A DNA stretch of 64,000 nucleotides from an uncultured Lachnospiraceae bacterium (lineage in GTDB: Bacteria; Bacillota; Clostridia; Lachnospirales; Lachnospiraceae). The DNA lies in the NCBI GenBank assembly GCA_934317005.1, contig CAKREB010000004.1, positions 124,001-188,000 of the forward strand, written 5' to 3'. Positions within the stretch are counted from its first letter, which is position 1. Each line of letters starts with the position of its first letter. A model generated the notes under the pieces. The model saw nothing but the letters and a program-made list of their open reading frames with translations, was not told where the DNA came from and ran no database searches. Shown one piece after another: positions 43,172-51,972 of the stretch. A program made the translations under genes and the position numbers.

Positions 43172-43198
43172 GTGAAATGTAAAAATGACTGATGGTCA
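43144..43198. promoter_or_regulatory. Operator pair B: TGACTAATGGTCA / TGACTGATGGTCA
   Basis: Two 13-bp palindromes (TGAC-N5-GTCA) at 43144-43156 and 43186-43198, 42 bases apart (four helical turns). The extended similarity includes TGGTCATTTKTGAGA. One overlaps the -35, the other lies just past the start point: classic repressor positions. The TetR gene at 47886 is the likely ligand. Confidence 0.7.
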
Positions 43199-43254
43199 TT
43201 TGTGAGAAAGATTATCATTTTTCATATTACACGAAAGAAAGGATGAGAAAAGCG

Positions 43255-45372
43255 ATGATTAACGTCGGTAAATGGATTACAAAGCATAAGAACATCATAT
43301 TGATCATAACGGTTCTCTTATTGATTCCGGCTGCGTTTGGATATGTATCTACGCGTATCAACTATGATGTACTTAGCTATCTGCCAAAGTCATTGGAGAC
43401 TGTAGAAGGTCAGGATATTATGGTAGATGAGTTTGGCATGGGAGCATTCTCTATGATCGTTGTAGATGATATGACGATGAAGGATGCGACAAAGATTGAG
43501 AAACAGATTGAAAAGATCGATCATGTAAAGGATGTACTTTGGTACGATGACATGTTAGATACGAATGTACCAACGGAGATGCTTCCTTCCGATCTGCGAA
43601 AAGCATTTTTTAATGGAGATGCGACGATGATGATCGCATTTTTCGATGATACGACATCTGCGGATGATACGATGAATGCAATCACAGAAATCCGCAACAC
43701 GGTTACGAAGAATGTATATGCGAGCGGTATGTCAGGTATCGTTACCGATATTAAGAATCTGGCACTTCAGGAGATGCCAATCTATGTAGTGATCGCAGCA
43801 GTGCTTAGTTTGATCATTTTGCTGATCACGATGGATTCTTTAGTAGCACCGTTGATCTTTTTGGCAACAATCGGTATTTCGATTGTATTAAACTTAGGAA
43901 GCAACATATTCTTAGGTCAGATTTCCTACATCACACAGGCGTTGGCGGCGGTTCTTCAGCTGGCGGTGACAATGGATTATTCTATCTTCCTTTTGGAGAG
44001 TTATCGTGCGAATAAGCTGAGATATCCGGGAGACAACAAGCGTGCGATGGCACATGCGATTTCCAATACATTTAAGTCGGTTTCCAGTAGTTCGGTTACA
44101 ACAATTGCAGGATTTATCGCACTTTGCTTTATGACCTTCCGTTTAGGTGCTGATATCGGTATCGTTATGTCGAAGGGTGTTGTGATTGGTGTTATTGCCT
44201 GTGTTACAGTTCTTCCGGCTATGATCCTGACATTTGATAAGGCGATTGAAAAGACTTCACACAAAGAGTTGATTCCACCGCTTGACAATCTTTCTCATTT
44301 GATTGTAAGGCATCATTGGATTGCATTGATTATTTTTGCGGTATTATTAGCTCCTGCCATTTATGGTAACAGCAATTATGAGATTTATTATAATCTGGAT
44401 ACCGGACTTCCAAAGGATATTCCGAGTGCGAAGGCAAATGATAAGCTGAAAGAAAATTTTGATATGAGTACAATCCATATGGTACTCTTAGAGAATGGAC
44501 TTTCTTCGAAAGAAAAGAATGAAATGATACAGGACATGAAAGATGTCAAGGGCGTAAAATGGGTGCTTGGTCTGGATTCCGTCGTGGGGCCAAATCTTCC
44601 GGATACGATGATTCCGAGCGAAGTTAAGGACATGTTAAAGACAGATAAGTATGAATTGCAGTTTATCTGTTCGGATTATGCATCGGCAACAGATCAGTCA
44701 AACGAGCAGATCCATAAATTAGATAAGATTGTAAAAAGTTATCAGAAGGGCGGCATGGTCATCGGAGAAGCACCTTTGATGAAGGATCTGACAGATGTAA
44801 CAAATGTCGATCTGGAAACAGTAAACTATGTTTCTATCGCAGCAATCTTTTTGATCATTATGCTGACCTTTAAATCGATTTCCATTCCGATTGTATTGGT
44901 TGCGGTTATTGAGTTTGCGATTGCATGTAACATGGCAGTACCATATTATACAAACACCTCGCTTCCATTTGTGGCAAGTATCGTTATTGGGTCTATTCAG
45001 TTAGGTGCTACAGTCGATTATGCGATTTTGATGACGAGCCGTTATCAGAAGGAGCGTGTGGTTCGAAAGAGAAGTAAGAAGGATGCAATCGTTATTGCGC
45101 ATCAGGCTTCGTTTAAATCTATTTTGACAAGTGGCTGCTGTTTCTTTGCAGCGACGTTCGGTGTAGTAATGTATTCAAGCATTGATATGATCGGTGCAAT
45201 ATGTACACTGCTTTCACGTGGTGCGATCATTAGTATGATCGTCGTTATCTGTATCCTGCCTGCTATGCTTTGGGTATTTGACGGTGTGATCATCCGTTCT
45301 ACCTGGGATATGGTCAAGGAAAAGGTTCATCAGAGAGATAAAGAACATGGAAATATAGTAATTGAGGATTAG
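43255..45372 (+). CDS. MMPL/RND-superfamily transporter
   Basis: 705-residue polytopic membrane protein of the MMPL class of RND transporters: two repeats, each with one membrane helix, an external domain of about 150 residues, then five helices. Signatures are VTMDYSIFLLESYR (first repeat) and GATVDYAILMTSRYQKE (second), where the membrane Asp/Tyr drive proton coupling, with KSVSSSSVTTIAGFIALCFM and FKSILTSGCCFFAATFGV. Substrates in the family are lipids and hydrophobic molecules. Start ATG 43255 (after AGGATGAG) is preferred to one at 43243 or the distal 43192. It is followed by a dedicated secreted coiled-coil gene and TetR regulator. Confidence 0.9.
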   Translation: MINVGKWITKHKNIILIITVLLLIPAAFGYVSTRINYDVLSYLPKSLETVEGQDIMVDEFGMGAFSMIVVDDMTMKDATKIEKQIEKIDHVKDVLWYDDMLDTNVPTEMLPSDLRKAFFNGDATMMIAFFDDTTSADDTMNAITEIRNTVTKNVYASGMSGIVTDIKNLALQEMPIYVVIAAVLSLIILLITMDSLVAPLIFLATIGISIVLNLGSNIFLGQISYITQALAAVLQLAVTMDYSIFLLESYRANKLRYPGDNKRAMAHAISNTFKSVSSSSVTTIAGFIALCFMTFRLGADIGIVMSKGVVIGVIACVTVLPAMILTFDKAIEKTSHKELIPPLDNLSHLIVRHHWIALIIFAVLLAPAIYGNSNYEIYYNLDTGLPKDIPSAKANDKLKENFDMSTIHMVLLENGLSSKEKNEMIQDMKDVKGVKWVLGLDSVVGPNLPDTMIPSEVKDMLKTDKYELQFICSDYASATDQSNEQIHKLDKIVKSYQKGGMVIGEAPLMKDLTDVTNVDLETVNYVSIAAIFLIIMLTFKSISIPIVLVAVIEFAIACNMAVPYYTNTSLPFVASIVIGSIQLGATVDYAILMTSRYQKERVVRKRSKKDAIVIAHQASFKSILTSGCCFFAATFGVVMYSSIDMIGAICTLLSRGAIISMIVVICILPAMLWVFDGVIIRSTWDMVKEKVHQRDKEHGNIVIED

Positions 45373-45463
45373 TGTGAAAAATAAGATTTTACACAAAAAT
45401 GCAAAAAAGAATCAGTTTTATCACAAAATGTGCCGCAAAATGCGGTAGAATGGAGGATTTACT

Positions 45464-47815
45464 ATGAGAAAGAGTAAAAAGAAAATGGCAGCGATCGGAC
45501 TTACCTGTGTATTGGCATCCGGTTTATTACTTGGTAGTGTAGAATATGCTTCTCATACATTTGCAGCAACAAAGGTTGCAGCTGCAGGAGTGCAGTTAGT
45601 TGCAGAGAAGGTTGCTGATAATACAAAAGAAACACAGAACGCATCAGATGTAAGTAAGGAAGAAACCGTATACGTTACAATGGATGCTGCTGGTGCAAAG
45701 CAGAGCGTTGTTGTATCTGACTGGTTAAAAAATTCCGGAGTGAACGGTACATTAAAGGATGTGTCAGACTTAACAGATATTCAGAACACAAAAGGAAATG
45801 AAAAGTTTACACAGGATGGAAGCAATGTAACATGGGATACTGCTGATAAGGACATCTATTATCAGGGAACGACAGACAAAGAGCTTCCGGTTGGCGTAGA
45901 GATTGAATATGAATTAGATGGTAAAAAGGTTGAGCCAAAGGATCTGATCGGCAAGAGCGGAAAGCTTAAGATGACACTGCATTATACCAATACAGCAAAG
46001 CAGACGGTTAAGGTCGGTGGAGAAAAGAAAGAAGTTTACACACCATTTCTTATGGCAACCGGCATGATTCTTCCGGTAGAGAAGTTTACAAATGTATCCA
46101 TTGATAATGGACAGGTGCTTTCTGAAGGAGAAAATGACATTATTATGGCATATGGAATGCCGGGCTTAAAGGAAAGTCTGAATCTGGATGACATTGATTT
46201 TGGCGATGATGTAGATGTTGATCTGGATGACATCAAGGATAAGGTCACAGATACTGTTACAATTACAGCAGATGTGAAGGACTTCGAATTAGGTCAGACA
46301 TATACGATGGCAACCTCTGATATTTTTAAGGATATCGACTTAGGCAAGGTTTCTGACACAAACGATCTGGAAGATAAAATGGATGACTTAAAGGATGCGG
46401 CAAATGAACTGGTAGACGGTTCTGATAAGATTCAGAGTAATCTGAATAAGTTAGATGATAACTTTAACACATACTCTGATGCAATCGATACATTAAATGA
46501 CAGTGTAAAGACATTGGATGATGGAAGTCAGAAGATTAATAAAGCGACAGATAAATATACAAAGTCAGCAGATAAGTTGCTTGGTGCCGTCAATACTTAT
46601 ACAGATGGTGCTAAGACATTTGCAAAGAGCACAAAGAAATATACAAAGAATACCAAAAAGCTGATTGACGGTGTAGGTCAGTTGTATTCTGCAAGCTCAA
46701 AGTTCCCTACATCTTATAAGGAATTTGATGAGAAGTTAGATGCTTATACAACCGGTGTCAATACACTTCTTTCAGAAGAAAACATGACAAGCCTGACAGG
46801 TGCCGCAAAGACATTAAAGAACGGTGTAGAAACTGTTGACAATGGCTTAAAGCAGGTTCAGGCAGGTGTAAAGACGATCAGTGAAGGTGCAAGTGCATTG
46901 GATTCACAGAAGGAAAATGCAGATACCTGCATTCAGGCTCTGAGTGCTATGCAGAAGCAGTATGAAGCATTGGCAGCTTCCGAGTCAGATGCTACAAAGA
47001 AAGCGCAGTATCAGCAGATGGCACAGGCAGCAGCAGGTTCTATCGCATACATGCAGGGTGCAGAAAAGTTAGCTTCTTCCATCGCAGCAAGCACAAACGG
47101 AACATCTGATGGAGAACTCGATGGCAATGGAGCAAAGGATCTGGCAGCAGCGTTGGCTCAGATTGAAGCTGCAACAAATACCGAGTCAAAGGAACAGAAT
47201 CTTTATACCGGTTTAGAGCAGTTAGGACAGAGCGCTGATTTGATCGCACAGAACGCAGAAACCTTAAGAGGCTACAAGGAGCCTTTGATGACAGCAAGCA
47301 CAACGATCAAAGAGAGCATTTCAACCATTACTTCTAAGTTGGATCTGATCTATAAGAATGGAAAGCTGTTAACTGCAAATAATAAGAAATTAGAAAGCGC
47401 AGCCGATGCGATTTCATCTAACGCAGGTCTGATCAAGAAGAATAGTAAGAAACTGACAGCTTCCAGTGGAACATTCCGCAAAGCTACAAAGAGTCTGGCA
47501 ACAGGAACAGGTAAGCTTGTCAGCGGTGTTAAGACATTGGTGACATCTACCGATAAGGTATCTGATGGTATTGGAAAGCTGGCAGATGGTGCTGTTGATC
47601 TGTACGATGGCATGAAGACCTTTAAGAAGGACGGAACAGATAAGATTACAGATACGATCAGTGATCTGTTAGATAACAGTACAGATCTGGAAGACAGAGT
47701 AAAGGCACTTGATAAAGCATCTAAAAACTATACATCATTCTCCGGTGTATCGGATGAAATGTCAGGAAGCGTGAAGTTTATTATGACAACGGAAGAGTTA
47801 AAGGCAGACGAATAA
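45464..47815 (+). CDS. Secreted coiled-coil protein, partner of the MMPL transporter
   Basis: 783-residue exported protein. Signal peptide about 1-35; N-terminal beta-rich domain (about 65-275, with DYYQGTTDKELPVGVEIEYE-like strands); then about 450 residues of helical repeats with recurrent GxxxLxxG patterns (DGSDKIQSNLNKLDDN; ETVDNGLKQVQAGVKTISEG; KLADGAVDLYDGMKTF). These repeats resemble the soluble part of YhgE/Pip-like and other MMPL-associated proteins, where they form long coiled coils outside the cell. No C-terminal anchor is visible. It probably works with the MMPL protein as an extracellular extension. GGAGGATTTACT ribosome binding site; 91 bases after the transporter gene. Confidence 0.75.
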   Translation: MRKSKKKMAAIGLTCVLASGLLLGSVEYASHTFAATKVAAAGVQLVAEKVADNTKETQNASDVSKEETVYVTMDAAGAKQSVVVSDWLKNSGVNGTLKDVSDLTDIQNTKGNEKFTQDGSNVTWDTADKDIYYQGTTDKELPVGVEIEYELDGKKVEPKDLIGKSGKLKMTLHYTNTAKQTVKVGGEKKEVYTPFLMATGMILPVEKFTNVSIDNGQVLSEGENDIIMAYGMPGLKESLNLDDIDFGDDVDVDLDDIKDKVTDTVTITADVKDFELGQTYTMATSDIFKDIDLGKVSDTNDLEDKMDDLKDAANELVDGSDKIQSNLNKLDDNFNTYSDAIDTLNDSVKTLDDGSQKINKATDKYTKSADKLLGAVNTYTDGAKTFAKSTKKYTKNTKKLIDGVGQLYSASSKFPTSYKEFDEKLDAYTTGVNTLLSEENMTSLTGAAKTLKNGVETVDNGLKQVQAGVKTISEGASALDSQKENADTCIQALSAMQKQYEALAASESDATKKAQYQQMAQAAAGSIAYMQGAEKLASSIAASTNGTSDGELDGNGAKDLAAALAQIEAATNTESKEQNLYTGLEQLGQSADLIAQNAETLRGYKEPLMTASTTIKESISTITSKLDLIYKNGKLLTANNKKLESAADAISSNAGLIKKNSKKLTASSGTFRKATKSLATGTGKLVSGVKTLVTSTDKVSDGIGKLADGAVDLYDGMKTFKKDGTDKITDTISDLLDNSTDLEDRVKALDKASKNYTSFSGVSDEMSGSVKFIMTTEELKADE

Positions 47816-47831
47816 TAAACGACAATTTGGA

Positions 47832-47867
47832 TGCAGATACAGCAGATAGAAAAAAGCTGTATCTGCA
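47832..47867 (+). other. Perfect 12-bp intergenic hairpin without T tract
   Basis: TGCAGATACAGC / GCTGTATCTGCA, immediately upstream of the tetR ribosome binding site. No T run follows, so it is not a standard terminator. It may protect the upstream message or be bound by protein. Confidence 0.6.
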
Positions 47868-47885
47868 GGTAAAGGAGCGGTACGA

Positions 47886-48524
47886 TTGGGCAAGATCGAG
47901 GACAAGAAAAGACAGAAAAAAGCGGCTTTGTTATCCGCAGCCTACAAACTATTTACGGAAAAAGGAATTGATAATACCTCGGTTTCTGAAATCGTAAAAG
48001 AGGCGAAAATGGCAAAAGGAACCTTTTATTTATACTTTAAGGATAAATACGAGGTGCAGGATTGCCTGATCGCTACACAGGCAAACCGCGTATTTGAGCG
48101 TGCAAATCTGGAATTAAATAATCTTTTGGTAGAGCAGCATTTTGAATCGGTTGAAGAATGCGTTATTCTTTTAGTAGATGCCGTGATCAACCAGTTAAAG
48201 GATAATCCAAGTCTGTTACGCTTTATTTCCAAGAATCTGAGCTGGGGCGTATTTTCCAATATGCGTATCGTAGATCTGGACAATCGAAACTGTATGGATA
48301 TCTTTGACTCTTTGCTTCAGATGTCAAAGAAAAAGTATCGTCAGAAGGAGCTTATGATCTTTATGATCGTTGAGTTAGTCAATGCTACCTGCTATAATGT
48401 GATACTTAATCATGTCCCGGTTGAAATCGATGAGCTAAAGAAAGATCTGTATCAGACCATACGTAGCATTCTGCATCAGTTTGAATCTGTTGAAAGTGAT
48501 AAAAAGACCGCTGTAGCGTGCTAA
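47886..48524 (+). CDS. TetR/AcrR family regulator of the MMPL operon
   Basis: 212-residue dimeric repressor. N-terminal helix-turn-helix (about 8-55): KKAALLSAAYKLFTEKGIDNTSVSEIVKEAKMAKGTFYLYFKDK, the textbook TetR pattern (given here only as family description, residues 12-55). The C-terminal ligand domain is not similar to a named subgroup. TTG start 47886 has GGAG eight bases upstream. Being the third gene of the MMPL unit, it would repress its own operon at the TGAC-N5-GTCA sites, the usual feedback design. Ligand unknown. Confidence 0.88.
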   Translation: MGKIEDKKRQKKAALLSAAYKLFTEKGIDNTSVSEIVKEAKMAKGTFYLYFKDKYEVQDCLIATQANRVFERANLELNNLLVEQHFESVEECVILLVDAVINQLKDNPSLLRFISKNLSWGVFSNMRIVDLDNRNCMDIFDSLLQMSKKKYRQKELMIFMIVELVNATCYNVILNHVPVEIDELKKDLYQTIRSILHQFESVESDKKTAVAC

Positions 48525-48543
48525 AAAAGATATAGTGGAAGGA

Positions 48544-48603
48544 AACATCTCTTTGTGATAAGATGAGTAAGGCAGTCATAAAAAGCAAAGAGGTGTTTTT
48601 TTT
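48544..48603 (+). terminator. Terminator of tetR overlapping the hydE ribosome binding site
   Basis: AACATCTCTTTG / CAAAGAGGTGTT 12-bp stem with one G-U pair and eight T. The ATG of hydE follows the last T. The 3' arm contains AGAGGTG, the only ribosome binding site for ATG 48604. Confidence 0.8.
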
Positions 48604-49632
48604 ATGGGAAAATGTATGGATCAGTTTGTCAATAAGCTGATGGCATTGGGAAATCTGGAAAAAGAAGAATTTATCGAGCTGTTGAGATTCCGCAACGTAG
48701 AAACAACGGAATATATCAATGAATTGGCGCGGGTAGTACGCACAAAGCAGAAAAAAGATGCTGTTCAGATATGGGGAAGAATCCCTATCAGTAGTTTTTG
48801 TAAATTTGATTGTAAGATGTGTGGCATACGACGGGGAAACCAGTTTGCAGGAAGATATCGCATGGAACAGGAGCTGGTGCTAGAGTGCTGCAAAGAATTT
48901 GAAAGACAGGGAATCCATACATTTTTATTAGAAAGTGGAGATGACGTTTATTATGACCGAAAGCGTGGTGCAGCACTGATTAAGGCAGTCAGAGAAGCAT
49001 TTCCGGATAGCAGGGTGGTATTAGCTTTGGGGGAAAAGACAGAGGAAACATATCAGGCGTGGCATCAGGCAGGAGCAGACAGCTATATTTTACGACATGG
49101 AAGTGCGGATGAAATCCATTTTAAAAGGATCTATCCATCCAATATGTCGCAGCTACTCAGAAGGCAGAGTCTGTGGCAGCTACAGGGAGCAGGGTATCGC
49201 ACCGGAACAGGTTTCTTAGTAGGCATCCCGTATCAGACGATAGATAATGTCTGGAAAGATCTTCAGTTTATGAAAGTGTTTGAACCGGCAATCGTGGATA
49301 TTGGTGCCTTTTTGCCGGCATTACATACGACGTTTGAGCGGGAGCGGAGTGGCAATGGGGAGATGACACTATATCTTTTGGCAATTATGCGGCTGATGCT
49401 TCCAAATGCAGAGATCATTGCCAGTCCTACCTTAGACTGTGTGCTAAGAGATGGAAGAATACGGGCATTTCAGGCGGGAGCTGATGTGTTAGTTGTTGAT
49501 CTTAAAGAAGAGGTCATTATGCAGAATTACCGGGTATATGAGCCAAAAAACGGGCGTCAGTATCTGCCACCGGATCAGATAGACACATTTAAGACAGAAC
49601 TACAGGCGCAGGGAGTGGAGCATTTTATATAG
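48604..49632 (+). CDS. hydE: HydE-type radical SAM protein ([FeFe]-hydrogenase maturation)
   Basis: 342-residue radical SAM enzyme. The cluster motif is CKFDCKMCGIRRGN (C66, C70, C73), closely matching HydE of [FeFe]-hydrogenase H-cluster assembly. Downstream elements LLESGDD, ALGEKTEETYQAWHQAGAD, YILRHGSADE and TGTGFLVGIPYQT follow the HydE/BioB TIM-barrel order. HydE is thought to act on a cysteine-iron complex during H-cluster maturation. Start: ATG 48604 directly after a terminator, or ATG 48616. hydF, hydG and hydrogenase genes are not adjacent. A PylB- or BioB-like paralogue is possible but less likely. Confidence 0.8.
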   Translation: MGKCMDQFVNKLMALGNLEKEEFIELLRFRNVETTEYINELARVVRTKQKKDAVQIWGRIPISSFCKFDCKMCGIRRGNQFAGRYRMEQELVLECCKEFERQGIHTFLLESGDDVYYDRKRGAALIKAVREAFPDSRVVLALGEKTEETYQAWHQAGADSYILRHGSADEIHFKRIYPSNMSQLLRRQSLWQLQGAGYRTGTGFLVGIPYQTIDNVWKDLQFMKVFEPAIVDIGAFLPALHTTFERERSGNGEMTLYLLAIMRLMLPNAEIIASPTLDCVLRDGRIRAFQAGADVLVVDLKEEVIMQNYRVYEPKNGRQYLPPDQIDTFKTELQAQGVEHFI

Positions 49633-49658
49633 TGGCAGCCTGCATGTCGAGGGGGAAG

Positions 49659-50327
49659 ATGGAAATACAGAAAAGATTTATCGCAGCATATGATGAAGAT
49701 ATCGGCTGGTGTGAACAGCTTCGAAGAGAGCTTCAAAAGGAAGGCATTGGATTGGAAGAAATGGAGTCTGTGCAGGAGCTTGCGCAATACAGTGAAAAGA
49801 CAGAAAAAAAGAAAATAGAAGTAATCCTTGTGTCAGATATGGCTATGGCACAAAAAATCTGTAAAAACGTCACCATTCCGGTTATTTTTATGGATGGTAT
49901 GCAGGACGACGGCAGAGAATTGGAAGCTTTTTCGATAGGAGCATCCGATTATATCAGCAAAGAAAAGAAGCTTGATATCTGCATGGCGAGGATTGGACGG
50001 TATCTTCTAAGAAAAGAACCGTGTATCAGAAGCAACACTGCCTATCCGGATATTTATGAAGAACTTGAAAAGCAAAAACTCTGGATTGGTGAGAAAGAAC
50101 TTCGCCTTACTCCAAAGGAAAGCAGATTGATGAAACTTTTTCTTGAACAAAAAGGCCAAATCCTGACAAGAACAGATATTTTAGCTGAAAATGCATCAGT
50201 AAGAAGAAGTAAGAACAGCCGCTCGGTAGATATGCTGATCACACAGCTTAGAAAAAAACTAAAGGATACCTCATATCAGATCATCAGTATCTATGGAAAG
50301 GGGTATGTATTGGAAAAGAGAGAATGA
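49659..50327 (+). CDS. Winged-helix regulator with degenerate receiver domain
   Basis: 222-residue regulator. The C-terminal OmpR/PhoB winged helix (about 130-222) is intact (LTPKESRLMKLFLEQKGQIL; NSRSVDMLITQLRKKLKD). The N-terminal receiver-like domain keeps an acidic start (AAYDED) and a Lys (YISKEKK) but has VILVSDMAMA where family members have the phospho-acceptor Asp in a LLDxxMP context. It may therefore be phosphorylation-independent or use a shifted Asp. Start ATG 49659 has GAGGGGGAAG upstream; the frame also overlaps the hydE stop. No kinase is adjacent. It is probably cotranscribed with hydE. Confidence 0.8.
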   Translation: MEIQKRFIAAYDEDIGWCEQLRRELQKEGIGLEEMESVQELAQYSEKTEKKKIEVILVSDMAMAQKICKNVTIPVIFMDGMQDDGRELEAFSIGASDYISKEKKLDICMARIGRYLLRKEPCIRSNTAYPDIYEELEKQKLWIGEKELRLTPKESRLMKLFLEQKGQILTRTDILAENASVRRSKNSRSVDMLITQLRKKLKDTSYQIISIYGKGYVLEKRE

Positions 50328-50350
50328 CGCGCATTCTCTCTTTCTTTTTT
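50317..50350. terminator. Shared terminator between convergent genes
   Basis: AGAGAGAATG / CATTCTCTCT with 5-base loop; T runs on both sides. The stem overlaps the last codons of the rightward gene and lies just after asnS on the minus strand. Nearly the same stem is found at 14441-14465. Confidence 0.85.
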
Positions 50351-50362
50351 ATAAAATATATA

Positions 50363-51754
50363 TTATAGCTGGCAATTTCCGACAGTGCGTGGAAATGGAA
50401 GTACATCGCGGATATTGGTGATGCCGGTCAGATACATGACGCAGCGTTCAAAGCCAAGACCAAAGCCGGCATGGCGTGCAGTGCCATATTTTCGAAGATC
50501 GGTATAAAAAGCGTAATCTTTTGGATTCATTCCGTTTTCCTGTATTCTCTGCAGCAAAAGCTCGTAATCGTCTTCGCGCTGACTGCCACCGATGATCTCG
50601 CCAATTCCGGGAACCAGACAGTCCATAGCGGCAACGGTCTTTTTGTCATCGTTTAGTTTCATATAAAATGCTTTGATTTCCTTTGGATAATCCGTGACAA
50701 ATACAGGACGCTTGAAGATTTGTTCCGTCAGATAGCGTTCATGCTCTGTCTGCAGATCACATCCCCATTCTACCTTGTATTTAAAGCTGTCATTGTGAGG
50801 CTTTAAAAGTTCGATCGCTTCCGTATAAGTGATATGTCCAAATTCGGAGTGAAGCACATGATTTAGGCGCTCTAACAGTCCCTTATCAACAAACTGATTG
50901 AAAAATTGCAGTTCTTCCTTCGCATGTTCCATAACATAAGAAATGATATATTTTAACATGTCTTCTGCAATCTGCATGTCATCGTTTAAATCAGCAAAAG
51001 CCATCTCTGGTTCGATCATCCAAAATTCTGCTGCGTGTCTTGTAGTGTTTGAATTTTCTGCACGGAATGTAGGCCCAAAAGTGTAGATATTTTGAAACGC
51101 CATCGCATAGGTTTCTCCATTGAGCTGTCCGCTGACCGTAAGATTTACTTCCTTTCCAAAGAAATCCTGTGAGTAGTCTATTGTACCGTCTGAATTGAAA
51201 GGAGGGTGTGCCATGTCTAAGGTAGTAAGCTGGAACATTTCGCCGGCACCTTCGCAGTCGCTTCCAGTGATAATTGGTGTATGCACGTATACAAAATCAC
51301 GTTCCTGAAAGAATTTGTGAATGGCATAGGCAATCAGTGAGCGCACACGAAAAACTGCCTGAAAGGTGTTGGTACGTGGACGCAGATGCGGAATCGTGCG
51401 AAGATATTCCATCGTATGACGTTTTTTCTGCAGCGGATAATCAGGGGTGGATGTTCCTTCTATAGTGATATGCGTTGCCTGAATCTCAAAAGGCTGCTTT
51501 GCCTGTGGGGTTTCTACAAGAGTACCTGTCACTATCAGAGAAGAACTGATGTTAAGCTTGCGGATTTCATTGAAGTTTGGTAAAGAATCATCAAAAACAA
51601 TCTGAAGTGGTGTAAAAAAGGTGCCATCATTTAATGTGATAAATCCAAAGCTTTTGGAATCGCGGATATTGCGTATCCATCCACATACGGTGACTTCTTT
51701 GTTTATATAGTCTTGTGGGGTTGCAAAAAGTGATTTTATGTGGGTATATTTCAT
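50363..51754 (-). CDS. asnS: Asparagine--tRNA ligase
   Basis: 463-residue class IIb aminoacyl-tRNA synthetase. The N-terminal OB anticodon-binding domain is EVTVCGWIRNIRDSKSFGFI. Motif 2 is in TFRAENSNTTRHAAEFWMIE and motif 3 is GFGLGFERCVMYLTGITNIR. The acceptor-Asn recognition region and length (about 460) mark AsnS rather than AspS. Start on the minus strand at 51754 is 8 bases after GGAGG; an in-frame ATG five codons upstream is less well placed. A separate AsnS suggests that Asn-tRNA is made directly. Single gene, leftward. Confidence 0.95.
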   Translation of the reverse strand: MKYTHIKSLFATPQDYINKEVTVCGWIRNIRDSKSFGFITLNDGTFFTPLQIVFDDSLPNFNEIRKLNISSSLIVTGTLVETPQAKQPFEIQATHITIEGTSTPDYPLQKKRHTMEYLRTIPHLRPRTNTFQAVFRVRSLIAYAIHKFFQERDFVYVHTPIITGSDCEGAGEMFQLTTLDMAHPPFNSDGTIDYSQDFFGKEVNLTVSGQLNGETYAMAFQNIYTFGPTFRAENSNTTRHAAEFWMIEPEMAFADLNDDMQIAEDMLKYIISYVMEHAKEELQFFNQFVDKGLLERLNHVLHSEFGHITYTEAIELLKPHNDSFKYKVEWGCDLQTEHERYLTEQIFKRPVFVTDYPKEIKAFYMKLNDDKKTVAAMDCLVPGIGEIIGGSQREDDYELLLQRIQENGMNPKDYAFYTDLRKYGTARHAGFGLGFERCVMYLTGITNIRDVLPFPRTVGNCQL

Positions 51755-51894
51755 AAGATCATCCTCCAAAATATAAATAGTAGTAATGAAAAAGCGGCAT
51801 AAAAAATCCGATAAAAATCTGCCTTTTCAATGCCTTTCTTAGTATTCCCTATTTTTTTTAATACGTCAAGGGGGGGAAAAGCAATTTATCATGG

Positions 51895-51923
51895 TTGACA
51901 ATAAAATTTAATCATAATATATT
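51895..51923 (+). promoter_or_regulatory. Sigma-A promoter
   Basis: TTGACA (51895-51900), 17-bp spacer, TATATT (51918-51923), ahead of the regulator at 51973. Confidence 0.8.
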
Positions 51924-51972
51924 ATAAATGTAGATAGGAAAAGAGAGTATAAAGGTAGGGAGATTAAAATTT

